From the NCBI RefSeq assembly GCF_020510705.1, contig NZ_CP075184.1:3596001-3660000 (forward strand): a stretch of DNA of 64,000 bases. Reading direction: 5' to 3'. Below are positions 17,972 to 28,073 of the stretch, in pieces; the stretch's first letter is position 1, and every line of letters starts with the position of its first letter. The position numbers and the translations under genes were made by a program. The DNA comes from Acidovorax radicis. GTDB lineage: Bacteria > Pseudomonadota > Gammaproteobacteria > Burkholderiales > Burkholderiaceae_C. The notes under the pieces are model-generated. The model was not told the origin of the DNA. It did not search any database and saw only the letters and a program-made list of their open reading frames with translations.

Positions 17972-20518
17972 TCAACCGGCGGGGTACAAGATGGCATTTA
18001 TGTCCCCCGCAGACCCCGGGCGGCCAAAAAGAAACCCCTGAAACGCCTCACAGCCATGCAGCCGCAGGAACGTCAGCTGCCCCACCGTCTCCACCCCCTC
18101 GGCCACCACCTGCAGGTCCAGGCTCTTGGCCAACGCAAGAATGGTCCGCACTATCGCCGCGTCGTTCGGGTCCGTCAGCACGTCCCGCACGAAGCTCTGG
18201 TCGATCTTGACCTGGTCGAGCGGCAGGCGCTTGAGGTAGCTTAGGGACGAGTACCCGGTGCCAAAGTCATCCAGCGCAAACCCCACGCCTTCGCTCTTGA
18301 GCTGCACCATGCGTGCGATGGTGTCTTCGATGTCTCCGAGCAGCAGGCTTTCGGTCAGTTCGAGTTTGAGTTTGCGTGGGTCGGCGTTGTGGTTTTGCAG
18401 GGTCTGCAGCACTTGGGCCACGAAGTCCGGTTGCCGAAATTGCCGGGCGCTGACGTTGACGGCGACCGTAAGGTGGGCGGTGCTCGGGTGTCGGCCCCAG
18501 TGCTGCAGCTGTTCGCACGCGGTTTGCAGGACGTATTGGCCCAGGGGCAGGATGAGGCCGGTCTGTTCGGCCAGGGGGATGAAGTCGCCGGGGCTGATCA
18601 TGCCGCGCTCTGGGTGGCGCCAGCGTACGAGGGCTTCTGCCCCCAGCAGTTGGCTTTGGTGGTCCACCACGGGTTGGTAGTGCACGAGCAGTTCACCCCG
18701 CGCCAGGCCTTGGCGCAGGTCTGCTTCCAGGTTGGAGCGGGCGTTGACGGCCGCTTGCATGTCGGGGTCGAAGAAGCGCTGGGTGTTGCGCCCTGCGGCT
18801 TTGGCCTGGTACATGGCCAGGTCTGCGCGTTTGAGCAGTTCGTCCACCGTGAGGCGTTCGTCGCCAAACAGGGTGATGCCGATGCTGGGGGTGCTGTAGT
18901 GCTGGCCGCCATCGAGCGCGAAGGGCTGGTTCAGGCTGGCCAGGAGTTTTTCTGCGATGGTTTCTGTCTGGTTGGCTGCGCTTTGTACGTCGGGGGCCAG
19001 GGCTTCGAGCATGACGACGAATTCGTCGCCCCCGAAGCGGGCGACGGTGTCGGCTTCGCGCACGCTGCCCACCAGCCGGGTGGCCACTTGTGCCAAGAGC
19101 TGGTCGCCCATGTCGTGGCCCAGGGTGTCGTTGAGGTCTTTGAAGTTGTCGAGGTCGATGAACAGCAAGGCCCCGAGGTTCTTGGTGCGCTGGCATGCTG
19201 CGATGGAGCGTTGCAGGCGATCCAGAAGCAGCCTGCGGTTGGGCAGCCCTGTCAGCGCGTCGTAGAACGCCAGGCGCTCGATCTCTTGCTCTGAACGCTT
19301 GCGGTCTGTGATGTCCATGGTGAAACCATGCGACACCACCGAGCCGTCGGGCTCACGGTGTGGAATCGCATTGGACATGTGCCAGCGAATGCTGCCATCC
19401 ACCATTCGCACGCGGTATTCACACTGCCACGGCACCAGCCTGCGCATGGACATGATGGCAGAGCGCTGCACCCTCGGCTGGTCTTCCTCCACCACCCGGC
19501 GAAGGAGGACACCGTAGTCGGCCGTCACCTCTTCAGGCCCCACGCCCATGAATTCACGCACGGCATCGCTGACGTACTGCACGCTGGTGCTGCCATCGCG
19601 GTGCTGGCGATATTCGTAGATGAAACCTGGTATGCGACTGGCAATGCGCTGAATAAACAGCAACTGCTCGCGCAGTTGCTCGGCGGCCCGGTGTTCGTCC
19701 GTCACGTCTTGCACGACGCCCATCACCACCTGAACGCCGTCGCGTGGCAGCGTGCGCCGCACCCGCGACCGCATCCACCGCACCTCACCGTCGGGGCGGC
19801 GCCAGCGGTATTCGACATCCAGGCTTGCCCCCCCCTCTTTCGTCCTCTTGAAGACACGCATATCCTCTGGCAGGATTCCGCTGACCGCCCGCTCGGGGTC
19901 TACCCATTCCTGGTGCTCAAACCCGGCGATGTCGCACAGGCCGGGTGACCACAACAACACCGTTTCACCCGGATCCTCGATACGCCGCCAGTGGCCCGCA
20001 TGCGCCAGGCTCTCCATGGTGTTGAAAACTTCTGTCTGCTCCCGCAGCTCGCGGCGCACGTCTTCAAGCGCCCGCTCGGAGGCAGCCAGCGCCGCGCGCA
20101 GCGTCTCGGCTTCGGTCGCGTCGCGCACCGTGACCATGATGCAATCGGCAGTCACACGCCTGGCTGTCAGGTCCCATGCCAGCAGCAAGCGACCGGCCTC
20201 ACGCACCACCTGCCGGCACTCCAGCGGTGCGCCCAGCCGGGCCACTCCATACAGTTGGTCGATGAGTGGGGTGTTGGCCAGTTGGTCAAACACATCAGAC
20301 GCATCCACCCCCGGGGTGCGCACCACACCCAACCCCGGCATGCGCCGTGCCGCTGCATTGGCCGCCAGCAGCAGCAAGCGATCGTCCTGCAGCCTGAACT
20401 CGATCAGCGCCACCGGCACGGCATCTACCAGCGCCTGCAGCCGCGCTTGTGCCAAGGGCTCGATGGCGCCGTCGCCCGAAAGGGCAAGAAGATCGGACAA
20501 CAGTTCGGACGAAATCAC
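17972..20518 (-). CDS. PAS-containing GGDEF-EAL c-di-GMP turnover protein
   Basis: 848 residues, with no membrane segment. Three PAS-like regions (about residues 20-135, 160-285, 295-415) lead into a GGDEF domain (DALTGLPNRRLLLDRLQ; ARFGGDEFVVM near residue 491) and an EAL domain (LLGAEALVRWRHPERG near 626; FALDDFGTGYSSLSYLKRLP; VVAEGVETVGQ). Both signature motifs are intact, so synthesis and breakdown are both possible. First gene of the operon with the hybrid kinase (54 bases downstream) and HD-GYP regulator. It starts at a GTG. Confidence 0.92.
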   Translation of the reverse strand: MISSELLSDLLALSGDGAIEPLAQARLQALVDAVPVALIEFRLQDDRLLLLAANAAARRMPGLGVVRTPGVDASDVFDQLANTPLIDQLYGVARLGAPLECRQVVREAGRLLLAWDLTARRVTADCIMVTVRDATEAETLRAALAASERALEDVRRELREQTEVFNTMESLAHAGHWRRIEDPGETVLLWSPGLCDIAGFEHQEWVDPERAVSGILPEDMRVFKRTKEGGASLDVEYRWRRPDGEVRWMRSRVRRTLPRDGVQVVMGVVQDVTDEHRAAEQLREQLLFIQRIASRIPGFIYEYRQHRDGSTSVQYVSDAVREFMGVGPEEVTADYGVLLRRVVEEDQPRVQRSAIMSMRRLVPWQCEYRVRMVDGSIRWHMSNAIPHREPDGSVVSHGFTMDITDRKRSEQEIERLAFYDALTGLPNRRLLLDRLQRSIAACQRTKNLGALLFIDLDNFKDLNDTLGHDMGDQLLAQVATRLVGSVREADTVARFGGDEFVVMLEALAPDVQSAANQTETIAEKLLASLNQPFALDGGQHYSTPSIGITLFGDERLTVDELLKRADLAMYQAKAAGRNTQRFFDPDMQAAVNARSNLEADLRQGLARGELLVHYQPVVDHQSQLLGAEALVRWRHPERGMISPGDFIPLAEQTGLILPLGQYVLQTACEQLQHWGRHPSTAHLTVAVNVSARQFRQPDFVAQVLQTLQNHNADPRKLKLELTESLLLGDIEDTIARMVQLKSEGVGFALDDFGTGYSSLSYLKRLPLDQVKIDQSFVRDVLTDPNDAAIVRTILALAKSLDLQVVAEGVETVGQLTFLRLHGCEAFQGFLFGRPGSAGDINAILYPAG

Positions 20519-20858
20519 GGTCGCTGCGAAACCTCAGATGGTAGGGGCCGACACACAATGAGACCAAGCCCACGGGCCAAAGCCAAAGTGGCAGCATACA
20601 GCCAAGAGTATGTCAAAACGTAACGAACAACAAAAACCTGCCCGCCAGCCATGCAGGGGAAACCCGGAACCTCCACGCTGGCCGGGCTGTGCTGGACACA
20701 GCAACCTGTCCCAGGGCGCATCCATTGAGCGCCCAAAACGCTGTCTGCATGCCTGCGACCGCTGCGTGGTCAGCGCGCCAGCCCCTTGGCTACCACGGCG
20801 TCGGGGCAGGAATATCCATCGGACGCCCCCTTGCTTCCGTATGGATGCTTGGCGTCCC

Positions 20859-20999
20859 TATGTGGCCCAGCTTGATGCGGCGCATCTTTTCAGCAAACCC
20901 ATCGTGACACGCCTGGAAGACAAGCCCAGCTTCTTTCCGGCAGAGACCTACCACCAGGACTTTCTGGTCGAAAACCCACGTGCCGCACGCACCTTCTGA
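20859..20999 (+). pseudogene. msrA: 3' remnant of peptide methionine sulfoxide reductase (msrA)
   Basis: The last 46 codons read YVAQLDAAHLFSKPIVTRLE and continue with a FFPAETYHQDFL stretch. This matches the C-terminal end of MsrA, including the typical AEAYHQDYL ending. The catalytic N-terminal GCFW region is absent upstream. A 5'-truncated relic, next to other truncated genes and IS pieces. Confidence 0.6.
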
Positions 21000-21873
21000 C
21001 TTCTACCAAACACACCTGGCTGGTCTGCACCAACAGTTGCAGAACAGCCCGATCGCACGCGCATACCTCACGGGCACAGGCATACGCTTCGATGGCGTGG
21101 ACCTGGCGCCCGACGACCAATTCGAGTTACCGTTCGGTAGCTTCTCCACAGTGGAGTTCGCCCATCTGTTCTCGGTATTCAACGGCAGCCGCGTGCATCA
21201 ACAGGCTGCCAAGGAACCTGTGCAGGATGCCCCGCCCGGCCTCTACTTCACGGTGGTCAACAACCACGTCATTCAGAGCCCGCACAAGAACCGGCTGGGC
21301 ATCTACACCGACCAGAGAGGCGAAGCCGACCTCTTCATCGACGGCCTGCATGTCGATCACTACTTCCTGAACGGGCACCAGACCCCGCCTACGCTCGGCA
21401 CCATCGCGTTCGCTCTGTGCGCGATCACGGCGTACCTCACCGGGCTGTCCCAAGTGTCACTGGCGGCGGCAGGAGGCTGCGGATTCGACGACCAGTACGT
21501 CGGCTATAAAGTCTGGCCCAAGCTCGGCTTCGATGCATCACTGGAACCCGGCGAAGTTGCCAATGTTCCTCACTTGGCCCATTGCAGCACCGTCCAGCAA
21601 GTGTTGGCCACCTACTGGACGTGGTGGGAAGATCAAGGTAACCAGCGGCTAAGAACGTGTTCAAAGTCTCGTAGAGCGGTGAGAAGCTCGCGAGGTGAAA
21701 AAAGATTACCCCAGCGATATCAAGCGCGAGCAGTTCGAGGCAGTCACCTAAATAGCCAGATCGCTTATGAGCTAAAACTGGCAGTATCCCGGCTTGCCCT
21801 CAAATTGGTCGTGAGCGCACGTGGGCGCGCAGATGGAAAAGCAGCTGAAAGAAATGCAGAGCAAGCTCTCTGA
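20980..21873 (+). pseudogene. Hypothetical gene truncated at its 3' end by an IS relic
   Basis: Residues 1 to about 226 read like a genuine protein: balanced composition, with stretches such as FDGVDLAPDDQFELPFGSFS and DEADLFIDGLHVDHYF-type segments. From about 21655 the frame runs into IS5-type sequence, and the rest is meaningless. The apparent GTG start overlaps the msrA remnant, so the 5' end may also be artificial. I recognise no family. Confidence 0.5.
21656..21752 (+). mobile_element. IS5-family transposase relic (extreme 5' end)
   Basis: After gtgttcaaagtctcgtagag, a GTG-started frame at 21693 reads VKKDYPSDIKREQFEAV, the N-terminus typical of one group of IS5-family transposases. 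It breaks off after about 20 residues. No remainder of the element is in the next kilobase. Confidence 0.55.
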
Positions 21874-21955
21874 GACCATGCGGGATCAACACGTCAAACT
21901 CCTGGAAGCCAATGCTGCCCAGACCCGGTTGGCGGCAGAACTTGACAGGGCTCGC

Positions 21956-22003
21956 ATCCCGCTGCCACGGGCTTGGCGAGTCGCAGAAGTGGATCTGGAT
22001 ATC
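21956..22003 (-). mobile_element. IS30-family transposase relic
   Basis: On the minus strand a 16-residue stretch, [16 protein letters not shown], matches the catalytic-region sequence DIQVYFCDPRSPWQRG of the intact IS30 transposase at 35563-36723. It abuts the end of the mcp gene. Both sides are cut off. The DNA between 21753 and 21955 holds a short coiled-coil-like frame on the plus strand that I cannot assign. Confidence 0.6.
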
Positions 22004-23738
22004 AGAAGTTCTCCCAATCGCCCCCACCTGCATTTGCGCTAGGAGTTGCTAAAGCGGTGTTTAGCCTGGGAGGGTTCTGAAGGCGCGAATTGCTCGAGGA
22101 TCTAATTCTCGGGGTCTTACGGCGATCAGTGGAAACTTGCGGTGCGGCTGATGCACTCATTCCATCGTTCCCGTGAAGCCTAAATACGGCAACGGCTTGC
22201 ACCAGTTGCTTGGCCTGGACCTGCAAGCTCTGGGCTGCTGCTGCGCTTTCCTCTACCAAAGCTGCGTTCTGCTGAGTGACCTGATCCATTTGAGCGACGG
22301 AGTCCCCCAAAGAAGTGACACCTGCGCTTTGCTCTCGGCTGGCTGAACTGATTTCACCCATGATGTCGGTCACGCGGCGGATAGAGTCCACGACCTCCTG
22401 CATCGTTCTGCCAGCCTGGTCCACCAAAGCCGACCCGTCTTCCACTTGCGTCACACTGTCCGTGATGAGCGTCTTGATTTCCTTGGCCGCCTGCGCGGAA
22501 CGCTGAGCGAGGTTGCGCACCTCGCTGGCCACGACGGCGAACCCCCGGCCTTGCTCCCCAGCTCGGGCAGCCTCGACGGCAGCGTTCAAGGCAAGGATGT
22601 TGGTCTGGAACGCAATGGAATCGATAACTCCAATGATGTCAACGATCTTCTTGCTGCTATCGTTGATTCCCTTCATTGTGTCGACGACTTTGTCGACCAC
22701 TTCGCCACCCTTCACGGCTACCTGGCTGGCGCCCAGGGCCAACTGGTTCGCCTGATTGGCATTATTGGCGTTGTGACGAACCGTCGCACTCATCTCTTCC
22801 ATCGTTGCCGCAAACTGCTGCAAGGCGCTGGCCTGTTCCTCGGTGCGTTGACTCAGATCGGTATTGCCAGTGGCGATCTGGGTAGATCCCGTCGCGATCG
22901 AGTCCGAGGCTCCCCGCACTTGGCCGACTATTTCCGCCAACTTGGCTTGCATGCTGCCCAACGAAGCGAGCACGCTTCCGCTGGGCGCGCTGGCAACACC
23001 TTGCACCGTACTCAAATCGCCATCCGCAACCCGACGAGCCGCGTTGCCCAAGTCAGCAGGCTCCGCGCCTAATGCGCGTGTCAGGCTTCGGGTGATCACC
23101 ACCCCTGCGATGATGGCTATAAGGATGGCTACGACACAACCCGCCAAAAGCAAATTGCGCTGATCGGCAAAGCGTTTATCCGAATCGACCGTCATCTCGT
23201 GTGCGCGCTTCTGAGCCAACTCCTCGTACTCATTAGCCTTTCCAACGAGCGCTGCGAGAAGCGGACGACATTCATCATTCATCTTGGAGACGGCCTCGTC
23301 GCGTTTGCCATTCACCGCCAGATCAACGATGGCGAGGGCCACCGGCCCGTAGCGTGTTTCGATTCCATCGATGTCCGCTACGAGGGCACGTGCCTTGTCG
23401 CTCGCATCATCGGCCTTGGCAATCATGTCCTTGAACTTGCCCAAACGCTCTTTGACGTCTTCGTGGGCCTTCAGCACTGCAGCTTTTTCTTTGGCCTGTT
23501 CCTCAGGAGACGTAACCAACACGAGATTTCGCGCTGCGATAGCCCGACGGTCGACGGCGGTGTGGACTCCTTGAGCCATGCTTGCGCGAGCACTGATGCC
23601 CTGTATGTAGTGCTCGAAGTCAAGGTGGGCCTGAGACAGTGCTCGCCAGGAAATGCCGGAAATCAGCAGCAGCAGGAAGGCAAGGCCGCCGAAGCCAAGT
23701 GCGAGTTTTGTTCGCACAGTCAGATTGTTGAAATTCAT
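22002..23738 (-). CDS. Methyl-accepting chemotaxis protein, Tsr/Tar-like topology
   Basis: 578 residues. TM1 (about residues 10-30), a four-helix-bundle periplasmic ligand domain, TM2 (about 193-213), HAMP, and a signalling domain with the highly conserved hairpin tip [20 protein letters not shown] and [18 protein letters not shown]. The protein ends in GGGDWENF, a W-x-x-F type tail like the NWETF pentapeptide that docks CheR/CheB. It lies nine bases after cheW on the same strand, an mcp-cheW pair without cheA, cheR or cheB nearby. Its stop codon touches an IS30 relic. Confidence 0.93.
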   Translation of the reverse strand: MNFNNLTVRTKLALGFGGLAFLLLLISGISWRALSQAHLDFEHYIQGISARASMAQGVHTAVDRRAIAARNLVLVTSPEEQAKEKAAVLKAHEDVKERLGKFKDMIAKADDASDKARALVADIDGIETRYGPVALAIVDLAVNGKRDEAVSKMNDECRPLLAALVGKANEYEELAQKRAHEMTVDSDKRFADQRNLLLAGCVVAILIAIIAGVVITRSLTRALGAEPADLGNAARRVADGDLSTVQGVASAPSGSVLASLGSMQAKLAEIVGQVRGASDSIATGSTQIATGNTDLSQRTEEQASALQQFAATMEEMSATVRHNANNANQANQLALGASQVAVKGGEVVDKVVDTMKGINDSSKKIVDIIGVIDSIAFQTNILALNAAVEAARAGEQGRGFAVVASEVRNLAQRSAQAAKEIKTLITDSVTQVEDGSALVDQAGRTMQEVVDSIRRVTDIMGEISSASREQSAGVTSLGDSVAQMDQVTQQNAALVEESAAAAQSLQVQAKQLVQAVAVFRLHGNDGMSASAAPQVSTDRRKTPRIRSSSNSRLQNPPRLNTALATPSANAGGGDWENF

Positions 23739-23747
23739 CGAATTCTT

Positions 23748-24263
23748 TCAGCGCGTTTCAGTGATACCGCTATTCACACGTGTCATCAACTGGGGAATGT
23801 CAAGGAGCAGAAGGGTACGTTCGGCACCTTCTTGCTGGATACATGCGAGACCCTGCACGTAGTGACTTGGGTCGTCTTCGTTCAGATCGGGCATGGGCCG
23901 CAATTGATCTTCGCGCAGCGCAATCACGTCGGAAACGGAGTCAACAACCATACCAACCGTCTGATGGTTGTCCGGGGTGATCACAACGGTGACCGTAGAG
24001 GCATCGAAAGGCGCCTTAAGACCGAGGCAAACCCGCAAATCCAAGACTGGAGCGCTTACTCCTCTGAGGTCGATCACGCCGAGCACGTGAGAAGAGCAAC
24101 CGGCTATTCGTGTGGGTTGTTCATATGAGTGGATTTCCTGAACGCCAAGGATGTTGACTCCATAGGCTTCAGTGCCGAGTTGAAAGACGAGGTATTCGCC
24201 GCTTGCGGCGGGCTCGGTAGATGCCTCTGTGGAGGCGGACGGGGGTGCGAGGGTGGCATGCAC
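23748..24263 (-). CDS. cheW: Chemotaxis coupling protein CheW
   Basis: 171 residues with a CheW SH3-like fold: YLVFQLGTEAYGVNILGVQE, then the conserved SHVLGVIDLRGVSAPVLDLR and VVDSVSDVIAL. It links receptors to the CheA kinase. The frame starts with a GTG at 24263. It is the first gene of a cheW-mcp pair bounded on both sides by IS remnants, which suggests the pair arrived together. The region just upstream is AT-rich. Confidence 0.92.
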   Translation of the reverse strand: MHATLAPPSASTEASTEPAASGEYLVFQLGTEAYGVNILGVQEIHSYEQPTRIAGCSSHVLGVIDLRGVSAPVLDLRVCLGLKAPFDASTVTVVITPDNHQTVGMVVDSVSDVIALREDQLRPMPDLNEDDPSHYVQGLACIQQEGAERTLLLLDIPQLMTRVNSGITETR

Positions 24264-24544
24264 TTGTTTTTCTTCATGAGTGAAACAAAAGTGATGCGAA
24301 ATATAAATGATAAAAATGAAGTGTCAAGATATTTATATCGTTTGTATCGATTTCTAAAAGCTAGTGCTTCACATTGCGCGAGCGAAGACGCGTAGCAATT
24401 CGTGAGGACACGCTATTGATTTCGGCCCGAAAGTGACCTGCTAACCCCCAGAACGTCTATCCAAACCTGACTCATGTACAAACCCTAACTCGCTGCCTGG
24501 TTGAGTAGAATTAGATGCAAAGTGATAAAAACATCAATTCCAAA

Positions 24545-24849
24545 TACCATCATGCGCTACGCCTTGCTGTGCGCTTGGTGCAAAAGCACCGAGGCGAGTA
24601 CCCATCGCTTTGAACAGCCATTGAATCGATTGCTCCCAAGATCGGCAGCGTACCCCAGACCCATTTACGAATGGGGTCAAGCGCGACGAGATCGATTCGG
24701 GTGCAGGGGACGGCATCACCACGCCCGACCTGCAGCACCTGAAGGATCCCGAGCTTGAGAACAAGGAATTACGAAAGGCCAATGAGATCTTGAAGCTGTC
24801 CAGTGCGTTTTTCGCCCAGGCGGAACTCGACCACCGTTTGAAGTCCTGA
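24545..24849 (+). pseudogene. IS3-family orfA relic with nonsense and frameshift mutations
   Basis: In pieces the DNA encodes AVRLVQKHRGEYPSL, TAIESIAPKIGSVPQTHL, VKRDEIDSG and finally ELRKANEILKLSSAFFAQAE, the order of an IS3-type OrfA. A TGA replaces the Trp expected after EYPSL (near 24608) and an extra G near 24674 shifts the frame. No orfB follows. The 24850-25127 stretch after it holds nothing I can call. Confidence 0.75.
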
Positions 24850-25127
24850 GACCAGCTCACTCGAATGGCACTGAGCATTCGCTTCAAAAAAACTGTGGCT
24901 GTGAAGGCCGCATTTGGTGCAAAACTAAGCTTGCAGCACTGGTCTTGCAGTTTTCCGGTATCCCACCGATGATCTGCGCGTTGCCTGCCACATCCCGAAT
25001 GAAGGGTGTCGCTCGTGCAGTTTCTTTCTGCTTCAGGAACGGAAGGCGAAACTTGATATCCCCTGCGACTTTCAGCGCGAAGTTGGTTCGACTTGGGGTC
25101 GAATGCTGCTAAAGGTTGCACACCACC

Positions 25128-28064
25128 ATGAGCAGTCAGCCATTGAATGTCGATTCATTGAATTCTGCGAGAGACCTCTCCGCAGAGGACTACCGCCTGA
25201 TAGTCGATGAGGCCCAGACAGCAGTGTTTGTTATCCAGCACAGCCGGTTTCTTTTCGTAAACCCGAAGCTCGTCGAGCTTTTCGGGTATTGCAAGGAGGA
25301 AATGCTCAATGGCCTGGACCCAATGCTGCTTTGCGCCCCCGAACATCGTGACCATGCGCGCGCGCAGACGATTGCGCGGGTTGCGGGTGTCCCCGGACAC
25401 GCGTACGAGATCGACTGCCTCCGAAAAAATGGCGAAAGGTTCTGCGCCCAAGTGTGGGGCGCGAGGATAGTGCTGGCTGGCGAGATCGCGGATTTGGTCA
25501 CGCTTCACGACGTCAGCGCCATCAAGCTTGCGATACGCTTCGCACAGCAGCGCGACCAGTTGTTTCGCAACGCGGAGGATCTCGCGCGTATCGGCTCTGC
25601 CGAAGTCGATTTGGTCTCGGGTTCAGTGACCATTTCCTCGGGCATGCATGCGATCTTCGGGATAACACAAACGGATGCCATCGCAGACAAGGGTTGGCTG
25701 CTGTCCCGCGTCCCTGCGGTAGAGCGGCCCTATGTTCAGGCAATCAGCGAAGGTGTTTCTCCGGACGAAGCTTGCGAATTCCAGCACCGAATAGTTCATT
25801 CGGACGGCAGCCTACGCACCGTGCTGCACCGCGTGATGGCGGATGCCGATGCCCAGGGAAAAGTAATTAGGACCGTGACCCTGCTGCAGGACATAACGTT
25901 GCAGCGAGCGGCCGAGCAGCGCCTTGACAAGCTGGCCAACACCGATAAAACAACCGGACTGCCTAACCGCAATGCGCTGACCGAGTACCTTGACACCCGC
26001 CTACGGGAAGCCGCCCGTGAGGAGCGACAGATTGCAGTGCTGAGCATAGAGATAGACCGGTTGAAACTGGTCAGCGAATCGTTGGGCAATGCGGCCGGGG
26101 ACCAATTACTGATGGAGGTAGGGGCGAGGCTGCAGGCTCACGCAACGCGGGACGATCTGTTGGGGCACTTTGGAAGCGGCGAGTTCGCACTCGTGCTGGT
26201 GCGCGAAGGGGATGTGGACGAGCACCTAGCTAGTGCTATCGCTACGTCGCTCAGCGAAACCTTTGCGCTGCCGGTTTCCATTGGAGACAATGAGATCAAG
26301 GTAACCTGCGATATTGGCGTAGCCCTATATCCGTCCCATGGAGACGCGCCGGAAAGTCTGCTTCAGCAAGCGCAGGCGGCGATGTACCACGCCCATGAAT
26401 TGGGCAGGAACCAAGTGTGCGTCTTCCGCTACGGCATGCGATCCAAAGCGATCTCGCGGCTGGCGATGGAGTCTGGACTACGCCGTGCCCTTGAGCGCAA
26501 GGAACTTGAACTGCACTATCAGCCCAAGCTGGATCTACTCGACGGAACGGTCATTGGAGCCGAGGCGTTCCTGGAGTGGAATTCTCCGGACGGGGAGTTG
26601 TTTTCACGATCGAGCGTTATCCGTGTGGCGGAGGAGACGGGGCTGATTGTGCCCATCGGTGAGTGGGTGCTACGCACGGCCTGCCTCCAGGCACTAGAGT
26701 GGCAGCGCACTGGCCACGCCATGCTAAGGGTTTCGGTTAATCTCTCGGCACGCCAGCTCCAGCAGCCGGACATCACCCAGCGGGTGCAGAAGATTTTGGT
26801 TGAAACAGGGCTGGATCCCCGGTTGCTAGGCTTGGAGATCACCGAAGGTGCCTTGATGGGGGAAAGCGCGCGGATTGCGCGGATACTGAGCGACCTCAAG
26901 GCCTTGGGTATCGAGATCTCGCTGGATGATTTTGGCACGGGCTACTCCAGCCTGAGCTACCTGCGCACCTTGCCTATCGACGTGGTGAAAGTGGACCGCA
27001 CCTTCGTGCACGACGTCACCGCGGCGTCGCAGGATGTCTCCATTACGCGTGCAATTATCAACATGGCGCACAGCCTGCAGATGAAGGTGCTTGCCGAAGG
27101 GGTGGAAACCGAAGGGCAGCTGGCCCTGCTCATTGCCAATCGCTGCGATCAAATGCAGGGCCGCTATTTCAGCGGGCCGGTTCCCGTGGATGCCATGAAT
27201 GCGTTGCTTCAGGACAAGAGAGCGCTCCCAGAGCATCTGGTGATGCGTAATTCCCGCCAGAGAACGCTGCTTCTCGTTGACGATGAGGAGAGTATTGTCT
27301 CGGCGCTGCGTCGGCTGCTGCGCCCTGACGGCTACCATATCGTGACAGCCAACAGTGGTGCGCAGGGATTGCAGAGGCTGGCTGAAAACTCAGTAGATGT
27401 GATCGTTTCGGATCAGCGCATGCCCACTATGACGGGCGTGGATTTCCTGCGCCGCGCCAAGGAGCTATATCCCGATACCGTCCGGATGGTGCTCTCCGGA
27501 TATACAGAGCTGCAATCCATCACTGACGCAGTCAACGAAGGTGCCATCTACAAGTTCCTGACCAAACCATGGGATGACGAACGACTTCGCAGTCACATTG
27601 CGGAGGCATTTTCACAGAAGGAAATGGCCGATGAAAACCGCCGCCTGGCTGGCGCAGTGCTGGCAGCAAATCAGGAGCTGAGTGCAGTGAACGAGCGTCT
27701 GCAACAGTTGCTCACCCATCAGCGTGAACAGATCCACCGCGAAGAGAGTAGCCTTGGTGTGGCCAGAGAGGTTCTGGACAATATCCCTGCAGCGGTCATC
27801 GGTGTGGATCTTGAGGGCATGATTGCCTTCGTCAATGCCGACGCCGAAGCACTGTTTGGCGCGACATTGGCCTTGCTGGGACAAGATGCCGAAAAGGTTT
27901 TGCCCCAGGGGCTGGGCAATGTGTGGCGTGCCGCAGACCAAAGTTATCACGAGGTGCAGATTGCAGACCATGCGTTTCGTGTGGTGTGCCGGGCTGTCGG
28001 GGGGGAAGGCCATTCACGCGGACGGCTGCTGGTTCTGGTTCCCTGCAGTTCCGCGCCCAACTAA
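25128..28064 (+). CDS. PAS-PAS-GGDEF(degenerate)-EAL-REC-PAS signalling protein
   Basis: 978 residues from the ATG at 25128 (a TTG 12 bases earlier is too close to the AAAGG). Two PAS regions (about 17-140, 150-265) come first. The GGDEF-like domain has the signature changed to GSGEF near residue 347, so cyclase activity is unlikely. The EAL domain has EAFLEW in place of EALxRW near 477 but keeps SLDDFGTGYSSLSYLRTLP, VKVDRTFVHD and LAEGVETEGQ. A receiver has Asp near 762 (VIVSDQRMPTMTG) and LTKPWDDERL. A coiled coil and a last PAS follow. Soluble. First gene of a six-gene cluster and probably a phosphorylation-controlled c-di-GMP phosphodiesterase or sensor. Confidence 0.9.
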   Translation: MSSQPLNVDSLNSARDLSAEDYRLIVDEAQTAVFVIQHSRFLFVNPKLVELFGYCKEEMLNGLDPMLLCAPEHRDHARAQTIARVAGVPGHAYEIDCLRKNGERFCAQVWGARIVLAGEIADLVTLHDVSAIKLAIRFAQQRDQLFRNAEDLARIGSAEVDLVSGSVTISSGMHAIFGITQTDAIADKGWLLSRVPAVERPYVQAISEGVSPDEACEFQHRIVHSDGSLRTVLHRVMADADAQGKVIRTVTLLQDITLQRAAEQRLDKLANTDKTTGLPNRNALTEYLDTRLREAAREERQIAVLSIEIDRLKLVSESLGNAAGDQLLMEVGARLQAHATRDDLLGHFGSGEFALVLVREGDVDEHLASAIATSLSETFALPVSIGDNEIKVTCDIGVALYPSHGDAPESLLQQAQAAMYHAHELGRNQVCVFRYGMRSKAISRLAMESGLRRALERKELELHYQPKLDLLDGTVIGAEAFLEWNSPDGELFSRSSVIRVAEETGLIVPIGEWVLRTACLQALEWQRTGHAMLRVSVNLSARQLQQPDITQRVQKILVETGLDPRLLGLEITEGALMGESARIARILSDLKALGIEISLDDFGTGYSSLSYLRTLPIDVVKVDRTFVHDVTAASQDVSITRAIINMAHSLQMKVLAEGVETEGQLALLIANRCDQMQGRYFSGPVPVDAMNALLQDKRALPEHLVMRNSRQRTLLLVDDEESIVSALRRLLRPDGYHIVTANSGAQGLQRLAENSVDVIVSDQRMPTMTGVDFLRRAKELYPDTVRMVLSGYTELQSITDAVNEGAIYKFLTKPWDDERLRSHIAEAFSQKEMADENRRLAGAVLAANQELSAVNERLQQLLTHQREQIHREESSLGVAREVLDNIPAAVIGVDLEGMIAFVNADAEALFGATLALLGQDAEKVLPQGLGNVWRAADQSYHEVQIADHAFRVVCRAVGGEGHSRGRLLVLVPCSSAPN

Positions 28065-28073
28065 TCAATCGCC

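Noticed and set aside
15485..18244. A 919-codon plus-strand frame opposite the hybrid kinase
   Set aside because: It mirrors PAS and sensor coding sequence and spans the gap between two minus-strand genes.
20610..20858. N-terminal part of the frame that ends in the msrA remnant
   Set aside because: Only the last 46 codons resemble MsrA. The upstream part is Arg/Pro/Cys-rich noise overlapping the promoter region of the GGDEF-EAL gene.
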